This document shows, in pieces, positions 36,663 to 45,286 of a stretch of 64,000 nucleotides of DNA (position 1 is its first letter; each line of letters starts with the position of its first letter). The stretch is from the NCBI RefSeq assembly GCF_017826695.1, contig NZ_JAFFZW010000015.1, positions 1 through 64,000 on the forward strand, given 5' to 3'. The notes below the pieces were generated by a model, which had not been told where the DNA came from, did no database searches, and saw only the letters and a program-made list of their open reading frames with translations. The DNA is from Pseudomonas alliivorans (GTDB lineage Bacteria > Pseudomonadota > Gammaproteobacteria > Pseudomonadales > Pseudomonadaceae). Both the position numbers and the translations under genes were made by a program.

Positions 36663-37442
36663 ATGCTGATGGTGATTTCCCCAGCGAAAACCCTCGATTT
36701 CGAAACACCGCCCACCACCGAGCGTTTTACCCAGCCGCAGTATCTGGACCATTCTCAGGAACTGATCAGCCAGCTTCGCGAACTCGCGCCTGCCCGGATC
36801 GCCGAACTGATGCACCTGTCCGACAAACTGGCCGGGCTCAACGCCGCGCGCTTCGGCAGCTGGACGCCCGCCTTCACACCCGAGAATGCCAAGCAGGCGC
36901 TGCTCGCGTTCAAAGGCGACGTGTACACAGGTCTTCAGGCAGAAACCCTCAGCGAGGATCAGCTCGACTATGCGCAGAAGCACTTGCGCATGCTTTCCGG
37001 CCTTTACGGCCTGCTGCGTCCGCTCGACCTGATGCAGCCCTATCGCCTGGAAATGGGCACGCGGCTGGCCAACGCCCGCGGCAAGGACCTCTATGCATTC
37101 TGGGGCACGCGCATCAGCGAATGGTTGAATGAAGCACTCGCCGATCAGGGCGACGACCTGCTGCTCAACCTGGCCTCGACCGAATACTTTTCAGCGGTCA
37201 AGCGCTCTGCGCTCAAGGCTCGAATCATCGACACCGAGTTCAAGGATTTGAAAAACGGGCAGTACAAGATCATCAGCTTCTACGCCAAGAAAGCCCGCGG
37301 CATGATGAGCCGGTTTGTGATTGAAGAAAGAATCGAAAGCCCTGAAGCGCTCAGAGCGTTTGATGCGCAGGGCTATCGTTATGAATCAGAACTTTCTACT
37401 CCCTCCAAGTTGGTCTTTCTGCGCGACACTCCAGAAGACTAA
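36663..37442 (+). CDS. yaaA: Peroxide stress protein YaaA (DUF328)
   Basis: 259 residues, the usual length. Family start MLMVISPAKTLDFE, with KHLRMLSGLYGLLRPLDLMQPYRLEMGT and NLASTEYFSAVK. YaaA lowers free intracellular iron during hydrogen peroxide stress in E. coli and so protects DNA. Ribosome site AAAGGAGACG precedes the ATG. It is a single gene followed by a hairpin (37452-37483) and then the algD control region. Confidence 0.94.
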   Translation: MLMVISPAKTLDFETPPTTERFTQPQYLDHSQELISQLRELAPARIAELMHLSDKLAGLNAARFGSWTPAFTPENAKQALLAFKGDVYTGLQAETLSEDQLDYAQKHLRMLSGLYGLLRPLDLMQPYRLEMGTRLANARGKDLYAFWGTRISEWLNEALADQGDDLLLNLASTEYFSAVKRSALKARIIDTEFKDLKNGQYKIISFYAKKARGMMSRFVIEERIESPEALRAFDAQGYRYESELSTPSKLVFLRDTPED

Positions 37443-37451
37443 TGGCGTCAA

Positions 37452-37483
37452 AGTTGTGCAGCGCTACGCCGCTGTACAACTTG
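37452..37483 (+). terminator. Hairpin after yaaA
   Basis: 13-bp arms AAGTTGTGCAGCG / CGCTGTACAACTT (one G-U pair) with a 6-base loop, 9 bp after the stop. Strong stem, weak T tract. Confidence 0.6.
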
Positions 37484-37751
37484 TTACGTCCATCTCACCC
37501 GCCGCGCGACGACTTTATGACGCCAGTTAAACGTCAACTAGCGTCCCGCTTGTCCGACAAGAAAATTTTCTCAAAAAATAAACAAAATTTTTAGGTAGTA
37601 GCACTTTAGCCTTTCGCAATAATGGCACTATTATATCAAGCAACGTCAACCCCCCGGCCACAAGGGACTTCGCCCTACTGCGCCATCAGTATGCAACTAG
37701 CAATGTCACAAAATTGATACGTCAAAATCTCCGAAACAGGACGAGCGGCCC

Positions 37752-37780
37752 GGAACTAAATGGGAAACCTTACGCTCCTA
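37752..37780 (+). promoter_or_regulatory. Sigma-22 (AlgU/AlgT)-type promoter of the alginate operon
   Basis: GGAACTA (37752-37758), 17 bases, then TCCTA (37776-37780) fits the GGAACTW-N16/17-TCNNA pattern of the envelope-stress sigma factor that drives algD. A transcript start near 37787 gives a ~470-base leader, similar to the long algD leader of other pseudomonads. An AlgR-like box (GACGAGCGG on the plus strand, one base from GACGAACGG) lies at 37740-37748, just upstream; that match is weak. Confidence 0.65.
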
Positions 37781-37786
37781 CATCCC

Positions 37787-38257
37787 GTAACAATTCTCGG
37801 CCATCCTGTAGGAGATCACCTACAGCGAAGCGAGGACAAAGGGAAGTTACCCGCAGGCAGTCCTTTTCCCCTGGAAGAGGCTGCAGGTACCGAAATTAAA
37901 ACTCATATCACTAGTTGAAGTAGGTAGACAGGCGAAGCACCGGAATGGTGTGGCGCGCAGGACTCGACAATGACCGCCAAGGCTCTGGCCAAAGGCTTTC
38001 AGCTCCTGATCCGCCGTCGATCGCTATACATGGAGTGGTTTACTGCATCCAAGAGAGCAGGGCCCCGCCCGGAAGGACAGGTCACCTGCCGCTTGTACTT
38101 AGTGTCATTTGGGTTCGCCTCGCTTGTTTGGGCACTCACTCTTAAATATGCCTGCGTTAGTTAGATGGCCTTACACGCTGTCACGACTCGCGTGTGACAT
38201 CTGCTGGCCAAAATTAATATCCAGCCAACTTATGGCGTGAAAATCGAGGAGAGTACG
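37787..38257 (+). promoter_or_regulatory. Long algD leader region
   Basis: Non-coding leader between the predicted start and algD. Inverted repeats are visible at 37806-37825 (CTGTAGG-AGATCA-CCTACAG) and 38179-38199 (TGTCAC / GTGACA, 9-base gap). Short open frames inside it have no ribosome sites and look accidental. The algD ribosome site GAGGAGAG lies 6 bases before the ATG. The leader may carry post-transcriptional control. Confidence 0.45.
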
Positions 38258-39574
38258 ATGCGTATCAGCATCTTTGGTTTGGGTTATGTCGGTGCAGTCT
38301 GTGCCGGTTGCCTTTCTGCACGGGGTCATGAAGTTGTTGGTGTGGATATCTCCAGCACCAAGATCGACCTGATCAATAACGGCAAATCGCCCATCGTTGA
38401 ACCGGGTCTGGAAGACCTGCTGGCGCAAGGTATTCGTACGGGCAAACTGCGTGGCACTACGGACTTCTCCGAAGCTATTCGCGCCACCGATCTGTCGATG
38501 ATCTGCGTAGGTACACCGAGCAAGAAAAACGGCGATCTGGAACTCGATTTCATCGAATCCGTCTGCCGCGAAATCGGTTACGTGCTGCGTGAAAAGACAT
38601 CCCGTCACACCATCGTGGTCCGCAGCACCGTACTGCCAGGCACCGTTGCCAATGTTGTCATCCCGATTCTGGAAGACTGCTCCGGCAAGAAAGCGGGCGT
38701 GGACTTCGGCGTTGCAGTGAACCCTGAGTTCCTGCGTGAAAGCACCGCGATCAAGGACTACGACCTGCCACCGATGACCGTCATCGGCGAGTTCGACAAG
38801 GCATCGGGCGACGTTCTGCAATCGCTGTACGAAGAACTGGACGCACCGATCATCCGCAAGGACATCGCCGTTGCCGAAATGATCAAGTACACCTGCAACG
38901 TGTGGCACGCCACCAAAGTCACCTTCGCCAACGAAATCGGCAACATTGCCAAGGCCGTCGGCGTCGATGGCCGTGAAGTGATGGACGTGGTCTGCCAGGA
39001 CAAGGCACTGAACCTGTCTCAGTACTACATGCGCCCAGGCTTCGCATTCGGCGGTTCCTGCCTGCCGAAGGACGTTCGCGCCCTGACCTACCGTGCCAGC
39101 ACGCTGGACGTTGAAGCGCCGCTGCTCAACTCCCTGATGCGCAGCAACGTTTCTCAGGTGCAGAACGCTTTCGACATGGTTGCCAGCTACGACAGCCGCA
39201 AGGTTGCACTGCTGGGTCTGAGCTTCAAGGCCGGCACCGACGACCTGCGCGAAAGCCCGCTCGTAGAGCTGGCCGAAATGCTGATCGGCAAGGGCTTCGA
39301 CCTGAGCATCTTCGACAGCAACGTTGAATACGCACGTGTTCACGGCGCGAACAAAGACTACATCGAATCGAAAATCCCGCACGTTTCCTCGCTGCTGAAT
39401 TCCGACTTCGACCAGGTCATCAACGACTCTGACGTAATCATCCTGGGCAACCGCGACGAGCGCTTCCGCACACTCGCCGACAAGACCCCTGAAGGCAAGC
39501 GCGTCATCGACCTGGTGGGCTTCATGTCCAAGGCCACCAGTGAAGATGGCCGTGCCGAAGGTATCTGCTGGTAA
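38258..39574 (+). CDS. algD: GDP-mannose 6-dehydrogenase
   Basis: 438 residues from the ATG at 38258 (MRISIFGLGYVG). AlgD oxidises GDP-mannose to GDP-mannuronate with two NAD, the committed step of alginate synthesis. The N-terminal NAD fold has GLGYVGAVCAGCLSARGHEVVG in pieces, and the catalytic Cys268 sits in FGGSCLPKD. It is the first of twelve alginate genes and is read from the AlgU-type promoter about 470 bp upstream. Confidence 0.97.
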   Translation: MRISIFGLGYVGAVCAGCLSARGHEVVGVDISSTKIDLINNGKSPIVEPGLEDLLAQGIRTGKLRGTTDFSEAIRATDLSMICVGTPSKKNGDLELDFIESVCREIGYVLREKTSRHTIVVRSTVLPGTVANVVIPILEDCSGKKAGVDFGVAVNPEFLRESTAIKDYDLPPMTVIGEFDKASGDVLQSLYEELDAPIIRKDIAVAEMIKYTCNVWHATKVTFANEIGNIAKAVGVDGREVMDVVCQDKALNLSQYYMRPGFAFGGSCLPKDVRALTYRASTLDVEAPLLNSLMRSNVSQVQNAFDMVASYDSRKVALLGLSFKAGTDDLRESPLVELAEMLIGKGFDLSIFDSNVEYARVHGANKDYIESKIPHVSSLLNSDFDQVINDSDVIILGNRDERFRTLADKTPEGKRVIDLVGFMSKATSEDGRAEGICW

Positions 39575-39672
39575 ATCAGCCGCAAGCCACAAGCGCCAAG
39601 CTCCAGGCCACTCGTTCAAGCACTGCTTGGGCCTGGGGCTTGAGGCTTGCAACTGACTTAGGGATACAGATT

Positions 39673-41154
39673 ATGCAGAGGCTAAAACACGGCCTTTTAC
39701 AGGCCGCCGGTTGGCTGTTTTATCTAAGTTTATTAATGGGTATTGCCACGGCATTGCCCACCAGTATCTTCGACTCGCAGTCGAAGAACTTTATCTTTCT
39801 GATTGGCGCCGTGGGTATCTGGCGTTATTCAATGGGTATTACGCACTTTGTGCGCGGGATGATCTTTCTGTACATCGTTTATCCGCACTTGCGCCGCAAG
39901 GTTCAAAAGTTGGGTAAGGCAGCAGATCCGTCCCATGTGTTTCTGATGGTCACCAGCTTTCGTATCGACGCGCTGACCACCGCTCAGGTGTACAGCTCGG
40001 TCATTCGTGAAGCGATCAATTGCGGTCTGCCGACCACCATCGTCTGCTCGCTGGTGGAAATGTCCGATGAGCTGCTGGTCAAGGCGATGTGGGCCCGTCT
40101 CAACCCGCCGGACCGCGTGAAGCTGGACTTCGTGCGCATCCCTGGCACCGGCAAGCGTGACGGTCTGGCCTACGGTTTCCGTGCCATATCCCGCCACCTT
40201 CCGGACGAGCGCGCGGTCGTCGCGGTAATCGACGGTGACACCGTTCTGAACGAAGGCGTCGTGGCCAAGACCGTGCCGTGGTTCCAGCTGTTCGAAAACG
40301 TCGGCGGCCTGACCACCAACGAGTTCTGTGAAGTGCGCGGCGGTTACATCATGAGCGAGTGGCACAAGCTGCGTTTCGCTCAGCGTCACATCAACATGTG
40401 CTCGATGGCCCTGTCCAAGCGCGTGCTGACCATGACCGGCCGCATGTCGGTATTCCGCGCCACAGTGGTCACCGACCCCGAGTTCATCGCCGACGTGGAA
40501 AGCGACTCGCTCAACCACTGGCGTCTGGGCACGTTCCGGTTCCTGACCGGCGACGACAAATCCAGCTGGTTCAGCCTGATGCGCCTTGGATACGACACCT
40601 TCTACGTGCCGGATGCCGCGATCAACACGGTCGAGCACCCGCCCGAGAAGAGCTTCCTCAAGGCCAGCCGCAAGCTGATGTACCGCTGGTACGGCAACAA
40701 CCTGCGTCAAAACTCGCGTGCGCTGGGTCTGGGTATTCGTCGCCTTGGCCTGTTCACCAGTGTGGTGCTGTTCGACCAGCGTGTATCGATGTGGACTTCC
40801 ATCCTCGGTCTGACGGTCGCCATCATCGCCAGCTTCAAGTACGGCGGAGCCTTTCTGCTGATGTACCTGCTGTGGATCGGCATGACCCGCCTGATCCTCA
40901 CGCTGCTGCTGTCCTTCTCGGGACACAGGATCGGCCCTGCCTACCCCCTGATTCTCTATTACAACCAGATCGTCGGCGCCCTCATGAAGATCTACGTCTT
41001 CTTCCGACTGGACCGCCAGTCCTGGACGCGCCAGGACACCAAACTCAGCCGCGACATGGCCAGCTTTCAGGGTTGGTTCAACACGTGGTCTTCCCGAACC
41101 ATGACTTTCTCGGCTGGCACCATCTTCGTCGCCGTGCTGTTGACGATGGTTTGA
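39673..41154 (+). CDS. alg8: Alginate polymerase glycosyltransferase Alg8
   Basis: 493 residues from the ATG at 39673, 98 bp after algD. Alg8 is the inner-membrane family-2 glycosyltransferase that polymerises GDP-mannuronate. It has two or three N-terminal membrane spans, a cytoplasmic catalytic domain with the metal-binding DGD (in VAVIDGDTVLN) and the QRHIN segment near residue 237, and three or more C-terminal spans. It works in a complex with Alg44. The 98-bp gap contains a short GCCAAGC-like repeat but no promoter that I can support. Confidence 0.96.
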   Translation: MQRLKHGLLQAAGWLFYLSLLMGIATALPTSIFDSQSKNFIFLIGAVGIWRYSMGITHFVRGMIFLYIVYPHLRRKVQKLGKAADPSHVFLMVTSFRIDALTTAQVYSSVIREAINCGLPTTIVCSLVEMSDELLVKAMWARLNPPDRVKLDFVRIPGTGKRDGLAYGFRAISRHLPDERAVVAVIDGDTVLNEGVVAKTVPWFQLFENVGGLTTNEFCEVRGGYIMSEWHKLRFAQRHINMCSMALSKRVLTMTGRMSVFRATVVTDPEFIADVESDSLNHWRLGTFRFLTGDDKSSWFSLMRLGYDTFYVPDAAINTVEHPPEKSFLKASRKLMYRWYGNNLRQNSRALGLGIRRLGLFTSVVLFDQRVSMWTSILGLTVAIIASFKYGGAFLLMYLLWIGMTRLILTLLLSFSGHRIGPAYPLILYYNQIVGALMKIYVFFRLDRQSWTRQDTKLSRDMASFQGWFNTWSSRTMTFSAGTIFVAVLLTMV

Positions 41155-41194
41155 CCGGGCCAACGGATTAATCGCTTAAGTAGGAAAATTAGCC

Positions 41195-42367
41195 ATGAAT
41201 ACAGCCGTGAATGCGAACGTCGTACATGAATCCGAAGCCCAGCGTCAGCACGCCCGGGTCAAGATCCCTGCCAAACTGCGCCTGCTGAACGATCAGCCGA
41301 ACGCCCCGCTGGTGCGCATCGAAGACCTGTCGGCCGGCGGCCTGAGCTTCATCGCCCCGCAAGGTCAGCGCTATACCGCAGGAGAGGTCATCAAGGGCCG
41401 CCTGCAGTTCCTGATCGACAACCTCGGTCTGGCCATGGACGTGGAAATGCAGGTCCGCTCGGTGGACAACGCCAGCGGCCGTGTCGGTTGCCAGTTCCAG
41501 AATCTGGAAGCCCAGGACATTGCCACGCTGCGTCACCTGATCACTTCGCACCTGTCCGGCGACATCGTCAGCCTGGGCGAAGTGCTGGCAACCCTGCAGC
41601 GCGACAACTTCACCAAGGCGCGCAAGGTCAAGGGCAGCGACGGCGGCATGAGCGCCATGGGTCGCCTGCGCGCAGTCACCTTCAGCCTCGGCATCTTCAT
41701 CGTCGGTCTGGCAGCATTCGGCTTCATCTTCAAGACCATTTACGGCCTCTACTTCGTGAGCCACGCCTCGGCCGGTCTGGTCTCGATCCCGAGCATGGAC
41801 ATCACCATGCCGCGCGAAGGCACTGTGCAGAGCCTGGTTCAGCCGAACGGCGAAACCACCAAAGGCGCACCACTGGCGAGCTTCAACACCAGCATGCTGG
41901 AAATGCTCAAAGGCAGCCTGACCGGTGAAGACCTGCAGCCAGCAAAAATCGAAGAGCTGTATGGCAAGCAGATGAGCGGCACCCTGACCAGCCCGTGTGA
42001 CTGTGTCGTGGCTCGCCAGCTGGTTGCCGATGGTCAGTACGCCAGCAAAGGTCAGGTGATCTTCCAACTGGTGCCACGCAATGCGCCAGCCACGGTTGAA
42101 GCACGCTTCACCTATCGCCAGTTCAACGACGTCAAGCCGGGCACCCGTGTCAGCTTCCAGGTCGCGGGCGAGGACAAACTGCGCACTGGCGAGATCGTCA
42201 GCAGCACCAACCTGAGCGACACCGACCTGTCCACCGACATCCGTGTGCAGATCAAGCCTGACGAAAGCCTGAGCAGCTCGCTTGCCGGCCGTCCTGTCGA
42301 AGTGGTCAGTGATCGCGGTCCTTCCGTGAACTGGCTGATCGACAAAGCCGTGGCCGCGGGTCTGTAA
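41195..42367 (+). CDS. alg44: Alginate co-polymerase Alg44 (PilZ c-di-GMP receptor)
   Basis: 390 residues. The N-terminal PilZ domain has the c-di-GMP-binding residues Arg17 and Arg21 (QRQHAR) and Asp44-x-Ser46 (EDLSAGG), so polymerisation is switched on by c-di-GMP. One membrane span follows near residues 160-185 (AVTFSLGIFIVGLAAFGFIF in part). The C-terminal ~200 residues are a membrane-fusion-protein-like periplasmic domain. It pairs with Alg8 and contacts AlgK and AlgX outside. Confidence 0.96.
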   Translation: MNTAVNANVVHESEAQRQHARVKIPAKLRLLNDQPNAPLVRIEDLSAGGLSFIAPQGQRYTAGEVIKGRLQFLIDNLGLAMDVEMQVRSVDNASGRVGCQFQNLEAQDIATLRHLITSHLSGDIVSLGEVLATLQRDNFTKARKVKGSDGGMSAMGRLRAVTFSLGIFIVGLAAFGFIFKTIYGLYFVSHASAGLVSIPSMDITMPREGTVQSLVQPNGETTKGAPLASFNTSMLEMLKGSLTGEDLQPAKIEELYGKQMSGTLTSPCDCVVARQLVADGQYASKGQVIFQLVPRNAPATVEARFTYRQFNDVKPGTRVSFQVAGEDKLRTGEIVSSTNLSDTDLSTDIRVQIKPDESLSSSLAGRPVEVVSDRGPSVNWLIDKAVAAGL

Positions 42368-42369
42368 TC

Positions 42370-43782
42370 ATGAGCAGCCCATTACGACGCCTGTCGACCC
42401 CCACGCTATTGAGCCTCGCCGTCGCGCTCGGCCTGAGCGGCTGTGCCGGCCTGCCTGACCAACGTCTTGCCAATGAAGCCCTGAAAAACGGCGACACTGC
42501 ATTGGCGGAGCAGAACTATCGGCAGCTGGCGGACCTGGGCTACAGCGATGCACAGGTTGGCCTGGCAGATATTCAGGTCAACACCCGCGACCCTGCCCTG
42601 CTCAAGCAGGCGGAAGCGACCTACCGTGCGGCCGCCGAGACCTCGCCACGGGCGCAATCGCGTCTGGGCCGTCTGCTGGCCGCCAAGCCGGACGCAACCG
42701 ATGCCGAACGTCACGAAGCCGAAGCGCTGCTGAAGAAAGCCTTCGCCAATGGTGAATCCGGCACGCTGGTCCCGCTGGCCATGCTCTATCTGCAATACCC
42801 GCACACCTTCCCGGACGTGAATGCGCAGCAGAAGATCAGCCAGTGGCGCGCCGCCGGTTATCCGGAAGCGGGTCTGGCCCAGGTGCTGCTGTATCGCACC
42901 CAGGGCACCTACGCCGAGCATCTGGATGAAGTGGAAAGCATCTGCAAGCAGGCGCTGGACACGACTGACATCTGCTACGTCGAACTGGCCACCGTTTACC
43001 AGACGCGTGGTCAGGCCGAGCCGCAGGCAGCCTTGCTCGAACGCCTGAAAAGCGAATACGCCGCTGGCCGCATCGGCGCTCAGCGCGTGGACAGTGTGGC
43101 GCGTGTACTGGGCGACTCGACCATCGGTACGCCGGACGAAAAGACCGCCCAGCAATTGCTGGAAAACATCGCGCCGGGTTACCCAGCCTCTTGGGTGACC
43201 CTCGCCAAGCTGCTTTACGACTTCCCCGAACTGGGCGACGTCAACAAGATGATGGAATACCTGGACAACGGCCGCGCGGCTGACCAGCCACGTGCCGAAC
43301 TGCTGCTGGGTCGCCTGTACTACGAAGGCAAATGGGTCACGCCCGATGCTTTCAAGGCCGAAGCCCACCTGAAAAAAGCCGCAGCGACGGAAATCTCTGC
43401 CCACTACTACCTGGGTCAGATCTACCGCCGCGGCTACCTCGGCCAGGTCTATCCGCAGAAAGCCGTGGATGAGTTGCTGACCGCCGCACGTGGTGGCCAG
43501 AACAGCGCCGACTTCGCCCTCGCGCAACTGTTCTCACAAGGCAAAGGCACCAAGCCTGATCCGGTCAACGCCTGGGTATTTGCCCAACTGGCTCTGACCA
43601 GCGAAACCCCGCAGGCCACTGAACTGGCCCAGCAACTGAGCACCACACTGCCGCCTGAAAAGCTCGCCGGCGCCAAGGATCTATTGGCACGTGAGCAAAA
43701 AGTCCGGGGCGCAGCCGCCAACCAGAGCGTGATGGCGATGCAGGCCCTGCAAGAAGAAAAAGACGGTGAGGAAGCACTATGA
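42370..43782 (+). CDS. algK: Alginate export lipoprotein AlgK
   Basis: 470 residues. Lipoprotein signal with lipobox LSGC (Cys25). The rest is a series of Sel1/TPR-like helical repeats, a scaffold that joins the inner-membrane polymerase to the outer-membrane porin AlgE. It starts 2 bp after the alg44 stop and its own TGA overlaps the algE ATG. Confidence 0.95.
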   Translation: MSSPLRRLSTPTLLSLAVALGLSGCAGLPDQRLANEALKNGDTALAEQNYRQLADLGYSDAQVGLADIQVNTRDPALLKQAEATYRAAAETSPRAQSRLGRLLAAKPDATDAERHEAEALLKKAFANGESGTLVPLAMLYLQYPHTFPDVNAQQKISQWRAAGYPEAGLAQVLLYRTQGTYAEHLDEVESICKQALDTTDICYVELATVYQTRGQAEPQAALLERLKSEYAAGRIGAQRVDSVARVLGDSTIGTPDEKTAQQLLENIAPGYPASWVTLAKLLYDFPELGDVNKMMEYLDNGRAADQPRAELLLGRLYYEGKWVTPDAFKAEAHLKKAAATEISAHYYLGQIYRRGYLGQVYPQKAVDELLTAARGGQNSADFALAQLFSQGKGTKPDPVNAWVFAQLALTSETPQATELAQQLSTTLPPEKLAGAKDLLAREQKVRGAAANQSVMAMQALQEEKDGEEAL

Positions 43783-45260
43783 AGTTGAATCCCCTGATGG
43801 CCGCCGGCGTGGGCCTTGGCTTCAGCCTGCTGTGGGCCTGCCCGACACTGGCAGCCCTGACCGAAGAACAGAATTTCGGTCTGGAAGTGAAAGCTACCGG
43901 CCAACTGGAAGACGACCGTGATCTGGGCACCCGTTCGGGCGGTGACGTCAGCGGTCTGGGCCTGGACCTGCGTCCATGGGTCTACGGCGAGCGCGGCAAC
44001 TGGAGCGGTTACGCCATGGGCCAGGTGGTCACTGCCACAGACACCATTCAGACCGACCCGCTGGAACAGTCCACCGGCGCAGGCGACGGCCAGACTCAAG
44101 TATCGCGTGGCACCGCCAGCGAGCGCGAAGTCGACAAATCCTACGCGGCACTGCGCGAATTCTGGATCGGCTACAGCGGCTTCACGCCCTACCCCGGCGA
44201 GATCCTGAAAGTCGGTCGTCAGCGTCTGCGCAACGACGACGGTCAGTGGCACGACACCAACATCGAAGCCATCAACTGGACCTTCGATACCACGCTGCTG
44301 CGTGCCGAACTGGGCGCTGCACAGCGTTTCAGCGAATACCGCACCGACCTGACCGAACTGGCCCCCGACGACGAAGATCGCAAGCACCTGTTCGGTTCGG
44401 CCAGCTACCAGTGGACTCCGGGTCACTGGGCAGGCGTGCGTGCGCACTACAGCCACGACAACGGCAAGCTCAAGGACCAGGGTCAGGAACTCGACGACCT
44501 GGACAAGACGTCCAATGGCAACCTGACCTGGCTGGGTCTGCAGGCTGACAGCGATGCTTACAACTACCGCAACACCAATCAGCTCAACTACTGGGGCAGC
44601 CTGACCTGGCTCAACGGCGACCGTGACGAGATCGGTGTCAACGGCGTGAATGACCAGTACTTTGCGGGCGAAAAGAACAGCCGTGACATGAACGGCTGGG
44701 CCACCGACCTGGGCCTGCGCCTGCGTCTGGATCCTCAGTGGCAAGTCGGTGCGGCCTACTCGCGCGCCAGCAAGGATTACGTTCAGAACGGCCTGGAAAG
44801 CAACCGTTCGAACTGGACCGGCACCCGCTCGCGTATTCACCGCTTCGGTGAAGCCTTCCAGGGCGAAATGGCCAACGTGGAAACCGGCTCGTTGTTCGCT
44901 TCCTGGCAGATGAACGAGCAATACGACGCCTCGCTGATCTACCACAAGTTCCGCCGTGTCGACGGCAACACCGGTATCGGTGGCTCGGGGATCAACGCTG
45001 TTCGCGAGAACGGCGACAGCAATACCTTCAGCTCGCTGCCGCTGGAAGACGGTCGCAAGGATCTGGGTCAGGAAATGGACCTGGTCGTGACCAAGTACTT
45101 CAAACAGGGCCTGCTGCCAGCCTCGTTGAGCCAGTCCTTCGACGAACCGTCGGCTCTGGTGCGCTTGCGTGCCGGCGTCTTCAAGCCCGGCGACGCGTAC
45201 CACAACGGCGTGGATGAATACATGCACCGCGCCATTGTCGACGTCATCTGGCGCTTCTGA
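43779..45260 (+). CDS. algE: Alginate outer-membrane porin AlgE
   Basis: 493 residues, with a signal peptide over the first ~25-30 residues ending near LAALTEEQN and then a run of amphipathic strands consistent with an 18-strand barrel ending in aromatic VDVIWRF. AlgE is the anion-selective outer-membrane exit for alginate. The start overlaps the algK stop (ATGA). Its own TGA abuts the algG leader. Confidence 0.95.
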   Translation: MKLNPLMAAGVGLGFSLLWACPTLAALTEEQNFGLEVKATGQLEDDRDLGTRSGGDVSGLGLDLRPWVYGERGNWSGYAMGQVVTATDTIQTDPLEQSTGAGDGQTQVSRGTASEREVDKSYAALREFWIGYSGFTPYPGEILKVGRQRLRNDDGQWHDTNIEAINWTFDTTLLRAELGAAQRFSEYRTDLTELAPDDEDRKHLFGSASYQWTPGHWAGVRAHYSHDNGKLKDQGQELDDLDKTSNGNLTWLGLQADSDAYNYRNTNQLNYWGSLTWLNGDRDEIGVNGVNDQYFAGEKNSRDMNGWATDLGLRLRLDPQWQVGAAYSRASKDYVQNGLESNRSNWTGTRSRIHRFGEAFQGEMANVETGSLFASWQMNEQYDASLIYHKFRRVDGNTGIGGSGINAVRENGDSNTFSSLPLEDGRKDLGQEMDLVVTKYFKQGLLPASLSQSFDEPSALVRLRAGVFKPGDAYHNGVDEYMHRAIVDVIWRF

Positions 45261-45286
45261 TGCGAACCGCCAAAGGAGTGCCACAG

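Noticed and set aside
37389..37394. GAACTT as a second AlgU -35 element for algD
   Set aside because: It lies inside yaaA and has no TCNNA-type -10 at 16-17 bases, so it is probably chance. The pair at 37752-37780 fits better.
37945..38164. Small open frames in the algD leader
   Set aside because: They lack ribosome sites, overlap one another in different frames and encode no family-like sequence.
38205..38226. AmrZ-like GGCCA...CCAGCC site in the algD leader
   Set aside because: The two halves are too far apart compared with the known GGCCATTACCAGCC site; the resemblance is weak.
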